Of a DNA stretch of 6,128 nt, positions 1 through 5,991 are shown piece after piece. A program made the translations under genes and the position numbers. Each line of letters opens with the position of its first letter. Position 1 is the stretch's first letter. Location of the stretch: NCBI GenBank assembly GCA_023415145.1, contig JAEZLW010000141.1, forward strand, positions 1-6,128, read 5' to 3'. The notes below the pieces were generated by a model. It ran no database searches and was not told the DNA's origin. It was given only the letters and a program-made list of their open reading frames with translations. This DNA comes from Bacillota bacterium (GTDB lineage Bacteria > Bacillota > Clostridia > Christensenellales > Aristaeellaceae).

Positions 1-3000
1 TCTGGTCTGCCCGGAATGGGAAAACCAGCGGCAGCAACACAATCGACGCGGCGAAGTATGCCCTGGGCGAGGGCCAATCCTTTGTGCCGGACGATATGGT
101 GCGTTCCCAGCGGGATCCTCAAAGCCCTGCCTACAACCCCTATGCCATGGGCAGCACTGTGGATGAAGCGGCCCAGTATTTCCAGGTGGATGCTTTTGAC
201 TTGGATTGGCTGAAAAAGAACCGGCGCATCCTTTCTACGTGGAATGAGACTGCCATCCGGATGTACAACACGGTTATGCATGCGGAGCGTTTCACAAGGC
301 AGGCGGAGGCGGAACTCAATGATTTGAACCAGGCTATCGATAAAAAGCTTGACCTGGCCGCCGCATCGGGCAGGGTGGACGCATCCGGCATCCTGCGGGA
401 TGCTTTTGTAAACTACCCCGCCCTGCGCCGCATGGATGAGGGGCGTTTGGCCGGTCAGCCGGCCCAAATGACAAGGGCCCTTCATTACCGGGCCGAGGAT
501 ATCATAAGGGTGGTGGGAATAAAGGCTGAAATCATCAATAGGCGCATGGGCAGTACAAAGGACAGCCGGGATTTGGAAGATGCCGCCCAAAATGAAAAGG
601 CGGCGGTTATCGCTGATCAGGGCAATGCGCTGCAAAGGGACATTGCACCCAGGAGCCTTACCGCGTCCAGGAGCCTGATTTGGGAGGATGGGCTGCTGGC
701 GGCCACTCCCTATACTTTGAATAACGGTGTTGACTCTTACTCCACGGATGCTGCAAGTATGATAACCAGCGGTCCGGCATCCGGGGAAGCAGAAGCAGAA
801 GAGCGGCTTACGCAGGCCGGGCAATATGGCGCTGCGGCCAAGGCCGGGTATCAAAAGCTGATGAGCACGCTTTTTCAGGGCGGTGAGGCATTTGCAAAGC
901 AAGGCCTGTCCGCGCTTGCTTCTGTGGAGGGGGCCGTATCATCCGCCGCCAGGGTGATCATAAACGCTGCAAAGGGCGATCAGACAGGGGAGGAAGAGGA
1001 TAACCAAACCCAGGAGGGATACGATCACATGGCGGAGAAGCTGCTGGGCATCAGCCCTGAGGCCGTGGGAAGCATCGCCTCGTTTGTCGGCGCGGCGGTA
1101 GGAATGAGTGCAGATGCACGAAAGGGCGCGGCGGGGCTTGTGTCTCTTTTGATGGAAACAGGCGCTGCAGCTCTTGGCACCGTCACAAAATATATGCTGG
1201 AAGGGGAGGAGAAACCCCTTTCATTTTTGCAAACCCTTTCCAGGCTTTTCATGCTTCGCAAGGCCGCCACCGGCGATAAGACGGATGGTGATGCGGTTGT
1301 CAAAAAGGCGCTGACAGAAGCTGTTTCCAGGCAAATGGAAGGTGCGCAGGTTCATACCGGCCATGGGGAATTTGACACCATTGCCACCGTCGCCGCACAA
1401 AGCGGGAACAGCATGGAAACGGTGCAAAAGCGCTGGGGCGATGCGGGTATCAACTATTTTGCCAACTTGATGGAAGCCGGCCGCAGCGATGTCGCGGCGG
1501 CTTTGCAAACCCTGCCCAGCTATGCAAGGGCCGTGGTCGTTGCCGAGCAGAACATGCGCACGGTTACGCTGTCGCCCGGCATGCTGATGGGCCAGCTCGC
1601 GGCGCTGAAGCAGGACAGCGAAGACCAGTACACCATGAAAAATGCTGAACGCCGCGCCAGGCTGCAGGCGGAAAATGGTCTGATGGGCCAGCGGATTGCC
1701 GGTGGAGCGTTGGATGGATTGATTCCATATCAGAAGACTGTGGAGGATGCCAAGGCAGAGCATGACAAAGATTTGTTGGCGCTGGATAAGGCCGGGAAAG
1801 CAGAGCAAACCGCGAGCAGTGCCCACGCTGCGGCCAGCGCCCTCTTTTTGAAAAACCCTGCCGATGCTTCCGCCATGGATGGGCTGAGTATGGCCATCGA
1901 TCAGATGGTGGCGGCAGGAGAGAAATGGAAAACGGCGGAGCAGGCCGCGGCGGGCAGTCAAAAGGTACTGTCTTTCGCGCAGTTTAGGCTGGATACACAG
2001 AATCAGCAGGCCATGGGGACCCTTGCGGATGAGGTGAAGAAGGAGATTGATCAAAAAGTCAAGGATGCATTGGAGCAGTCCTTAAAGACAGGCGAGATCC
2101 CCCTGAATGTGAGCAATTTCATGGATAATGCGGAGAACAAGTCCTTAACCCTTGCGCCAGGCAATGAAAGCGGTATAATAAGGGAAGACGTGAAGTCTCT
2201 GGGAACCGGCGATGTAATGATGATACCGGGCATGGGGAATAAGCATTTCCGCGCGCTGGCCTCTGCGGAGGCGGGGACGGATGTGGGATTCAGTGACGAA
2301 TATCTTGATGCACAGAAGTTAAGCGGACTATCATCCTCTTCCAGCGGAGGGGGCAAGGGACCTGAGTACGGACCGGATGACGATGTGGAAGTATACTGGA
2401 AAGATATTCAGCCGGCGCAAGCACTAACAAGTTATCCTATGCAAACACCATCCCCCACCACCATGCAGACGCCTCAACCGAACGGGGCTGGGGAAACTGA
2501 GAATGTCATCCCCCCCCCAACGAGTGGCGTGGGGCCGATTCCTATCATAACCCCTGATCCAAGCAGTTATCAGGAACCGAATTTTAATACACAGGCGACA
2601 CAAGAGCCGCAAAAAGATACAATCAAAGGAGCTGGTTACACAGATGACCCAAATAAAGTCTATCAACAATGGGCGGAGCAATATTACCAAAAACATGGAA
2701 TCATGCCAAAAATTACACTGCCATCTGCGGTAGCAGAAGGGTGGGAGCCCCGTATCAAGAAAATACGTTATGAGACGAAAACGATAAAGACGCATTCCCC
2801 TACTGATGTTGTGAAAGAGGTATGGGGTATGATAGGAGAAGGTACTAAGCTTGTAGGAAATGCGGCGGGCATTGCTGCCCAGGTTTTCACAGGGGCGCCA
2901 GCAGATAAAGTATCTGAGGTTGTTGACGGTGCGTTGTCGATTCTTACAAAGCCTCAATTTTTTGAAGGTGGCGCACAATTTCTTGATAAAGTTTGTAATA

Positions 3001-3227
3001 CTGGTGGTACATTCGAAGACATGGTGGATGGCGTTGATCAGTTCTTTGCTGAGCATACGGGTGATTCATATGTTCAGCATACGCTGACAATATTTTGGGA
3101 TGGTATACCAAGGCCTCAGAATGCTACCTATACTTATAATGTGTATGAAGGACAAAAGGTTGATAAGGATGTTTTTGCCGGCTTTACGAATGCACTATTC
3201 TTTGGCAAAGAACTCGGATGGGAATAA
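1..3227 (+). CDS. Long polymorphic effector-like protein, 3' part (5' end outside window)
   Basis: Unrecognised large protein; 1074 residues are visible, numbered here from the first full codon at nt 3. The frame is open to the left edge with coding-like codons, so the true start lies upstream. A GTG at 84 could serve as a start but has no good ribosome binding site. Residues 1-590 are Ala-rich and largely helical, with a Gly/Ala-rich hydrophobic stretch at about 355-399. Residues 587-740 form a charged helical segment that recurs twice downstream. About 741-793 is an extra segment with a Ser/Gly run. About 805-873 is a Pro/Thr-rich linker. Residues 874-1074 are a distinct C-terminal domain in AT-richer DNA. 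The gene for a small exported protein follows after 22 nt. Carrier, linker, replaceable tip and downstream partner resemble a polymorphic toxin; that role is inferred. No nuclease, deaminase, ADP-ribosyltransferase or peptidase motif was recognised, nor any VENN or Rhs core motif. Secretion route unknown because the N-terminus is missing. Confidence 0.85.
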   Translation, partial: WSARNGKTSGSNTIDAAKYALGEGQSFVPDDMVRSQRDPQSPAYNPYAMGSTVDEAAQYFQVDAFDLDWLKKNRRILSTWNETAIRMYNTVMHAERFTRQAEAELNDLNQAIDKKLDLAAASGRVDASGILRDAFVNYPALRRMDEGRLAGQPAQMTRALHYRAEDIIRVVGIKAEIINRRMGSTKDSRDLEDAAQNEKAAVIADQGNALQRDIAPRSLTASRSLIWEDGLLAATPYTLNNGVDSYSTDAASMITSGPASGEAEAEERLTQAGQYGAAAKAGYQKLMSTLFQGGEAFAKQGLSALASVEGAVSSAARVIINAAKGDQTGEEEDNQTQEGYDHMAEKLLGISPEAVGSIASFVGAAVGMSADARKGAAGLVSLLMETGAAALGTVTKYMLEGEEKPLSFLQTLSRLFMLRKAATGDKTDGDAVVKKALTEAVSRQMEGAQVHTGHGEFDTIATVAAQSGNSMETVQKRWGDAGINYFANLMEAGRSDVAAALQTLPSYARAVVVAEQNMRTVTLSPGMLMGQLAALKQDSEDQYTMKNAERRARLQAENGLMGQRIAGGALDGLIPYQKTVEDAKAEHDKDLLALDKAGKAEQTASSAHAAASALFLKNPADASAMDGLSMAIDQMVAAGEKWKTAEQAAAGSQKVLSFAQFRLDTQNQQAMGTLADEVKKEIDQKVKDALEQSLKTGEIPLNVSNFMDNAENKSLTLAPGNESGIIREDVKSLGTGDVMMIPGMGNKHFRALASAEAGTDVGFSDEYLDAQKLSGLSSSSSGGGKGPEYGPDDDVEVYWKDIQPAQALTSYPMQTPSPTTMQTPQPNGAGETENVIPPPTSGVGPIPIITPDPSSYQEPNFNTQATQEPQKDTIKGAGYTDDPNKVYQQWAEQYYQKHGIMPKITLPSAVAEGWEPRIKKIRYETKTIKTHSPTDVVKEVWGMIGEGTKLVGNAAGIAAQVFTGAPADKVSEVVDGALSILTKPQFFEGGAQFLDKVCNTGGTFEDMVDGVDQFFAEHTGDSYVQHTLTIFWDGIPRPQNATYTYNVYEGQKVDKDVFAGFTNALFFGKELGWE
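2409..2621 (+). other. Pro/Thr-rich linker between carrier body and C-terminal tip
   Basis: This part of the long gene encodes a low-complexity linker rich in Pro, Thr, Ser and Gln, with motifs such as MQTPSPTTMQTPQPNG and TSGVGPIPI. It separates the GC-rich helical body from the AT-richer tip. The second cassette has an equivalent linker at about 4305-4517 with many substitutions and the same length. Flexible linkers of this kind commonly precede exchangeable effector domains. The linker contains the C9 tract listed separately. Confidence 0.7.
2510..2518 (+). repeat. C9 homopolymer inside the coding linker
   Basis: Nine consecutive C residues encode the end of Ile and Pro-Pro-Pro in the linker, about 100 nt before the tip domain. 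Gain or loss of one C would shift the frame and remove the tip. The equivalent position in the second cassette (about 4406) is interrupted to CCCC-A-C-A-CC. The run is seen directly; a phase-variation role is inferred. Confidence 0.55.
2622..3224 (+). other. C-terminal tip domain, copy 1 (putative toxin domain)
   Basis: About 201 residues, starting IKGAGYTDDPNKVYQQW and ending GKELGWE. A Gly/Ala-rich amphipathic region in the middle (GTKLVGNAAGIAAQVFTGAP) is identical in the second copy and could be membrane-active, though that is speculative. The last 50 residues look beta-rich (TYTYNVYEGQKVDKD) and are more variable. I count about 27 differences from copy 2 over 200 residues. No known catalytic signature was recognised. 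The toxin role is inferred from position, the composition shift and the downstream partner gene. Confidence 0.5.
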
Positions 3228-3235
3228 TTTGATTT

Positions 3236-3240
3236 GGAGG
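3236..3240 (+). promoter_or_regulatory. Ribosome binding site of first exported partner gene
   Basis: GGAGG lies 9 nt before the ATG at 3250. It decides the start in favour of that ATG, whose product begins with a clear signal peptide. Farther upstream starts in the same frame would overlap the long gene heavily. Confidence 0.75.
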
Positions 3241-3249
3241 GAATGTATC

Positions 3250-3702
3250 ATGAAAAAAGTATTGCTTATTCTGTTGCTTGCTGTTCTCATGTTTCCAATG
3301 ACCAATATGTCCCTGGCAGAGGAAAAAAAAGTAGCTGTGCCAGATTTCAGCCTGATATCCACCTTTACAAACGGAGAAGCAGATGAGGAACAGTTTTTCA
3401 GTTGTATGTGGGCAGGCATGCTTGTTCGGAAAAATGTTACGGTTGCAGGTTATTTGTCTGCGATTGATAGCATAGGCCTCAAGTATTTGAATCAGCAAAG
3501 ACGTGTGTATAATGATGGAGCAATAGTGACTGACATTGAATTTTCTGATCTATTATTTTTGACCTTATATGGAGATCCGGTTCAAACGGCTGATATTATG
3601 TTGTATTTAGATCCTCGGGAAAAGAATTTGGGTGGTGCAAGAATACCGATAGATCTAGACAACAATTATCTGACGACTGTTCTTGGGAAAATTGAAAATT
3701 AG
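3250..3702 (+). CDS. Small exported protein, putative immunity/partner of tip 1
   Basis: A 150-residue protein of no family I recognise. The N-terminus is a Sec signal peptide: two Lys, a hydrophobic core (VLLILLLAVLMF) and a probable signal peptidase I site SLA|EE after residue 23. There is no lipobox Cys, so the mature product of about 127 residues should be secreted or retained outside the membrane. One Cys (C52) is present. The gene starts 22 nt after the long gene's stop with its own GGAGG, and a terminator follows, so it is probably co-transcribed with the long gene. Position directly after a variable C-terminal domain, and duplication together with it, suggest a cognate immunity protein acting outside the membrane; a secreted co-factor is the alternative. 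The DNA is AT-richer than the long gene's body. The frame could be read from 3100, but the RBS, the signal peptide and equal length with its paralogue support 3250. Confidence 0.85.
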   Translation: MKKVLLILLLAVLMFPMTNMSLAEEKKVAVPDFSLISTFTNGEADEEQFFSCMWAGMLVRKNVTVAGYLSAIDSIGLKYLNQQRRVYNDGAIVTDIEFSDLLFLTLYGDPVQTADIMLYLDPREKNLGGARIPIDLDNNYLTTVLGKIEN

Positions 3703-3721
3703 GGTGTGTAGTAGGCAATTA

Positions 3722-3762
3722 GCACCTCGCAGTTTGTTCTGTGGGGTGCGCTTTTTATTTTT
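3722..3762 (+). terminator. Intrinsic terminator after first partner gene
   Basis: An 11-bp stem, GCACCTCGCAG (3722-3732) with CTGTGGGGTGC (3739-3749), includes two G-T wobbles and closes a TTTGTT loop. CTTTTTATTTTT follows. It lies 19 nt after the stop codon and should end the transcript carrying the long gene and its partner. The same structure recurs at 5615-5656. Confidence 0.88.
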
Positions 3763-3800
3763 GGCGAATAAGCTTTGGTATTGCCGCCGCCTAGACCGAT

Positions 3801-4256
3801 CATGACATAAACCTGTTGGCGCTGAATGAGGCTGGGAAAACGAAGCAGACCGCGAACAGAAACCACGATGCAGCTAGCGCTCTTTTCTTGAAAAACCCTG
3901 CCGACCCTCCCGCCGTGGATGGGCTGAGTAAGGCCATCGATCGGATGGCAGCGGCAGGAGAGGGGTGGAAAACGGCGGAGCAGGTTGCGGCGGGCAGTCA
4001 AAAGGTACTGACATTCGCGCAGTTTAGGCTGGATACGCAGAATCAGCAGGCCATGGGGACCCTTATGGATGAGGTGAAGAGAGAGATAGAGCAAAAGCTA
4101 AAGGATGCAACGGAGCAGTCCATACGCACGGGCGAGATACCCCTAAATGTGAGCACTTTCATGGATGGTGCGCAGAACGAGCCCTTTACCCTTGCGCAGG
4201 GCAATGAAAGCGGTATAATAAGGGAAGACGGGAAGCCTCTGGGAACCGGCGTTGTA
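3801..4256 (+). repeat. Direct repeat: carrier segment, copy 2
   Basis: Copy of 1761-2216 of the long gene at a constant offset of 2040 with no net indels, beginning at CATGACA. DNA upstream of this point does not match the long gene. It encodes the charged helical segment ALFLKNPAD...FAQFRLDTQNQQAMGTL and could serve as a homology arm for recombination with the carrier gene. The third copy starts at about 5693. Confidence 0.85.
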
Positions 4257-5120
4257 GCTACCCTACCTAAGGACAGTGATGTGGAAGTATACTGGAAAGA
4301 TATTCAGCCGAAACAGGTCGCAACAACTTCTCCTATACAAGCATCATCCACCACCCCCACGCCGACGCCCCCACCGAACAGGGCTGGGGATACCGTGAAT
4401 GCCATCCCCACACCAACGAGTGGCGTGGGGCCGATTCCAATCACAACCCCTGATCCAAGCAGTTATCAGGAACCGAATTTTTATACACAGGAGACACCAG
4501 AGCCGCAAAAAAATACAATCAAGGGAGCTGGTTATACAGATGACCCAAATAAAGTCTATCAACAATGGGCGGAACAATATTTCAAAAAGTATGGAATCAT
4601 GCCAAAAATTATTCTGCCATCTGCAGCAGCAGAGGGGTGGTCGCCCCGTATCGAGAAAATACGTTATGAGACGAAAACAGTAAAGACGTATTCAGCTACA
4701 GATGTTGTGAAAGAGGTCTGGGGTATGATAGGAGAAGGTACTAAGCTTGTAGGAAATGCGGCGGGCATTGCCGCCCAGGTTTTCACAGGGGCGCCAGCAG
4801 ACAAAGTGTCTGAGGTTGTTGACGGTGCGGTGTCGATTCTTACAAAACCTCAATTTTTTGAAGGTGGCGCAAAGTTTCTGGATAAGGTTTATAACACTGG
4901 TGGCACATTTGAAAATATAGTGGATGGCGTTGATCAGTTCTTTGATGATCATACCGGTGATTCATATGTTCAGCATACGCTGACCATCAAGTGGGCTGGG
5001 ATTCCAACACCCCAGAACGGTGTCTATACGTATAATGTGTATGAAGGACAAAAGGTTGATAAGGATGTTGTTGCCGGCTTTGAAAATACGCTATTCTTTG
5101 GTACAGAACGCGGATGGTAA
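3816..5120 (+). CDS. Orphan 5'-truncated cassette: carrier segment, linker and tip copy 2
   Basis: Homologous to the last third of the long gene. The reading frame is open only from 3795, just after an in-frame TAG (3792-3794); the first possible start is a TTG at 3816 with no ribosome binding site and no visible promoter. The product, if made, would be up to 434 residues without signal or carrier body, so it is probably a silent donor cassette; independent translation cannot be excluded. Order: carrier segment to about 4256, a short stretch replacing the long gene's 165-nt segment (144 nt net shorter), Pro-rich linker about 4305-4517, tip 4518-5117. The tip is about 86% identical to tip 1 by eye, is intact and has no internal stops, which suggests it is maintained by use or is recent. 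It ends GW where copy 1 ends GWE. A paired exported protein gene follows after 23 nt. Confidence 0.7.
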   Translation: MALNEAGKTKQTANRNHDAASALFLKNPADPPAVDGLSKAIDRMAAAGEGWKTAEQVAAGSQKVLTFAQFRLDTQNQQAMGTLMDEVKREIEQKLKDATEQSIRTGEIPLNVSTFMDGAQNEPFTLAQGNESGIIREDGKPLGTGVVATLPKDSDVEVYWKDIQPKQVATTSPIQASSTTPTPTPPPNRAGDTVNAIPTPTSGVGPIPITTPDPSSYQEPNFYTQETPEPQKNTIKGAGYTDDPNKVYQQWAEQYFKKYGIMPKIILPSAAAEGWSPRIEKIRYETKTVKTYSATDVVKEVWGMIGEGTKLVGNAAGIAAQVFTGAPADKVSEVVDGAVSILTKPQFFEGGAKFLDKVYNTGGTFENIVDGVDQFFDDHTGDSYVQHTLTIKWAGIPTPQNGVYTYNVYEGQKVDKDVVAGFENTLFFGTERGW

Positions 5121-5129
5121 AATTTGATT

Positions 5130-5134
5130 GGAGG
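5130..5134 (+). promoter_or_regulatory. Ribosome binding site of second exported partner gene
   Basis: GGAGG sits 9 nt upstream of the ATG at 5144. An in-frame ATG at 5114 overlaps the preceding stop codon, but it lacks a comparable site and would put ten polar residues before the signal peptide, so 5144 is preferred. Confidence 0.75.
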
Positions 5135-5143
5135 AATTGTATC

Positions 5144-5596
5144 ATGAAAAAAGCGTTGCTCATTCTGTTGGTTGTTGCACTCATGGCCCCAATGACCAAT
5201 ATGTCCTTGGCAGAGGAAAAAAAAGTGAAAGTGCCAGATTTTAGCCTGATATCTACTTATACAAATGGAGAAACAAAAGAGGAACAGTTTTTCAGTTGTA
5301 TGTGGGCAGGCATGCTCGTCCGGAAAAATGTTACGGTTGCTGGTTATTTGTCAGCGATTGACAGTGTAGGTCTCAAGAGTTTGAATCAGGAAAGACGTGT
5401 GTATAATGATGGAGCAATAGTGACTGTCATTGAATATTCTGAACAATTATTCTTGAATCTAAATGGAGATCCGGTTCAATCGGCAGAAATTCTATTGTAT
5501 ACAGATCCTCGGAAAAAGGACTTGGGTGGTGCAAGAATACCGATAGATCTAGACAATAATTATCTGACGATTGTTCTTGGGGAAATAGAAAATTAA
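5144..5596 (+). CDS. Small exported protein, putative immunity/partner of tip 2
   Basis: A 150-residue paralogue of the 3250-3702 product, the same length and about 83% identical by direct comparison (26 differences). It has the same Sec signal peptide plan (MKKALLILLVVALM) and the same SLA|EE cleavage site, with no lipobox. Residues 46-74, which include C52, are identical in the two copies. Residues 95-126 carry 12 of the 26 differences. It lies 23 nt after the orphan tip 2 and is followed by its own terminator. I see no convincing promoter directly upstream, so expression may depend on read-through past the first terminator or on a weak internal promoter. If this is an immunity protein, it could protect against siblings carrying tip 2 even while tip 2 itself is silent. 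Function is inferred from context only. Confidence 0.83.
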   Translation: MKKALLILLVVALMAPMTNMSLAEEKKVKVPDFSLISTYTNGETKEEQFFSCMWAGMLVRKNVTVAGYLSAIDSVGLKSLNQERRVYNDGAIVTVIEYSEQLFLNLNGDPVQSAEILLYTDPRKKDLGGARIPIDLDNNYLTIVLGEIEN

Positions 5597-5614
5597 GGAG
5601 TGTAGTAGGCAATT

Positions 5615-5656
5615 CGCGCCTCGCAGTTTGTTCTGTGAGGTGCGTTTTTTATTTTT
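5615..5656 (+). terminator. Intrinsic terminator after second partner gene
   Basis: A 12-bp stem, CGCGCCTCGCAG (5615-5626) with CTGTGAGGTGCG (5633-5644), has a TTTGTT loop and is followed by TTTTTTATTTTT. Compared with the first terminator, two stem positions differ and both changes keep pairing, through G-T wobble or Watson-Crick pairs. The fold is therefore conserved and not just the sequence. Confidence 0.88.
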
Positions 5657-5692
5657 GCCGAATATTTTGATATCGCCGCCGTCCTGACCGCT

Positions 5693-5991
5693 CATGACAT
5701 AATTTATCGGCGCTGGATAAGGCCGGGAAAGCAGAGCAAATCGGGAACAGAAACCACGATGCGGCCAGCGCTCTCTTTTTGAAAAACCCTGCCGATTCTT
5801 CCGCCATGGATGGGTTGAGTACGGCCATCGATCAGATGGCAGCGGCGGCAGAGGGGTGGAAAGCGGCGAAGCAGGCTGCGGCGGGCAGTCAAAAGGAACT
5901 GACATTCGCGCAGTTTAGGCTGGATACACAGAATCAACAGGCAATGGCTAATCTTGCGGATGAGGTGAAGAAGGAGATTGATCAAAAGCTA
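5693..5991 (+). repeat. Direct repeat: carrier segment, copy 3
   Basis: Third copy of the segment that starts at 1761 in the long gene and at 3801 in the second cassette, again beginning at CATGACA. One nucleotide is missing near 5702 relative to the other copies. Homology stops at about 5991, shortly after the conserved FAQFRLDTQNQQ motif, where an unrelated sequence begins. Confidence 0.82.

Larger units (their letters stand above)
4278..5656 (+). repeat. Direct repeat: linker, tip, partner gene and terminator, copy 2
   Basis: Matches 2382-3762 at an offset of about 1896, dropping to 1894 at the partner gene. The duplicated unit therefore includes the end of the effector, the complete small gene and its terminator. 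Many stretches are identical apart from third codon positions, for example around 4700-4830 against 2805-2935, so the duplication is fairly recent or is homogenised by gene conversion. Confidence 0.85.

Noticed and set aside
16..213. Small + strand ORF of 65 codons
   Set aside because: Lies in another frame fully inside the long gene and has Arg/Trp/Met-rich, shadow-like composition.
1221..2054. 277-codon antisense ORF, with similar antisense ORFs at 3699-4094 and 5704-5985
   Set aside because: All are mirror images of the repeated, GC-rich carrier segment; their similarity comes from the duplication and they have no start signals of their own.
2424..3056. 210-codon antisense ORF over the linker and tip, with partial equivalents at 4344-4577 and 4692-4952
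   Set aside because: Broken into pieces in the second copy while the + strand frame stays intact, so the + strand is the coding one.
84..3227. GTG at 84 as the true start of the long gene
   Set aside because: The frame is open with coding-like codons to the left edge and no good ribosome binding site precedes 84, so the gene most likely begins outside the window.
1..3227. Phage tape-measure or internal virion protein
   Set aside because: Length and Ala-rich helices would fit, but no phage neighbours are visible, and a swapped tip with a signal-peptide partner fits better; not fully excluded without the flanks.
3100..3249. Extended N-terminus for the first partner protein
   Set aside because: Would overlap the tip coding region by over 120 nt; the ATG at 3250 has GGAGG and starts a clean signal peptide.
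5040..5130. Promoter for the second partner gene
   Set aside because: TTGATA near 5056 has no well-placed -10 element; not supportable by eye.
5114..5143. ATG at 5114 as start of the second partner protein
   Set aside because: Not available in the first copy, where the same frame is interrupted, and it would bury the signal peptide behind ten polar residues.
3703..5700. Insertion sequence or transposon as the cause of the duplication
   Set aside because: No transposase, terminal inverted repeats or target-site duplications are visible around the cassettes.
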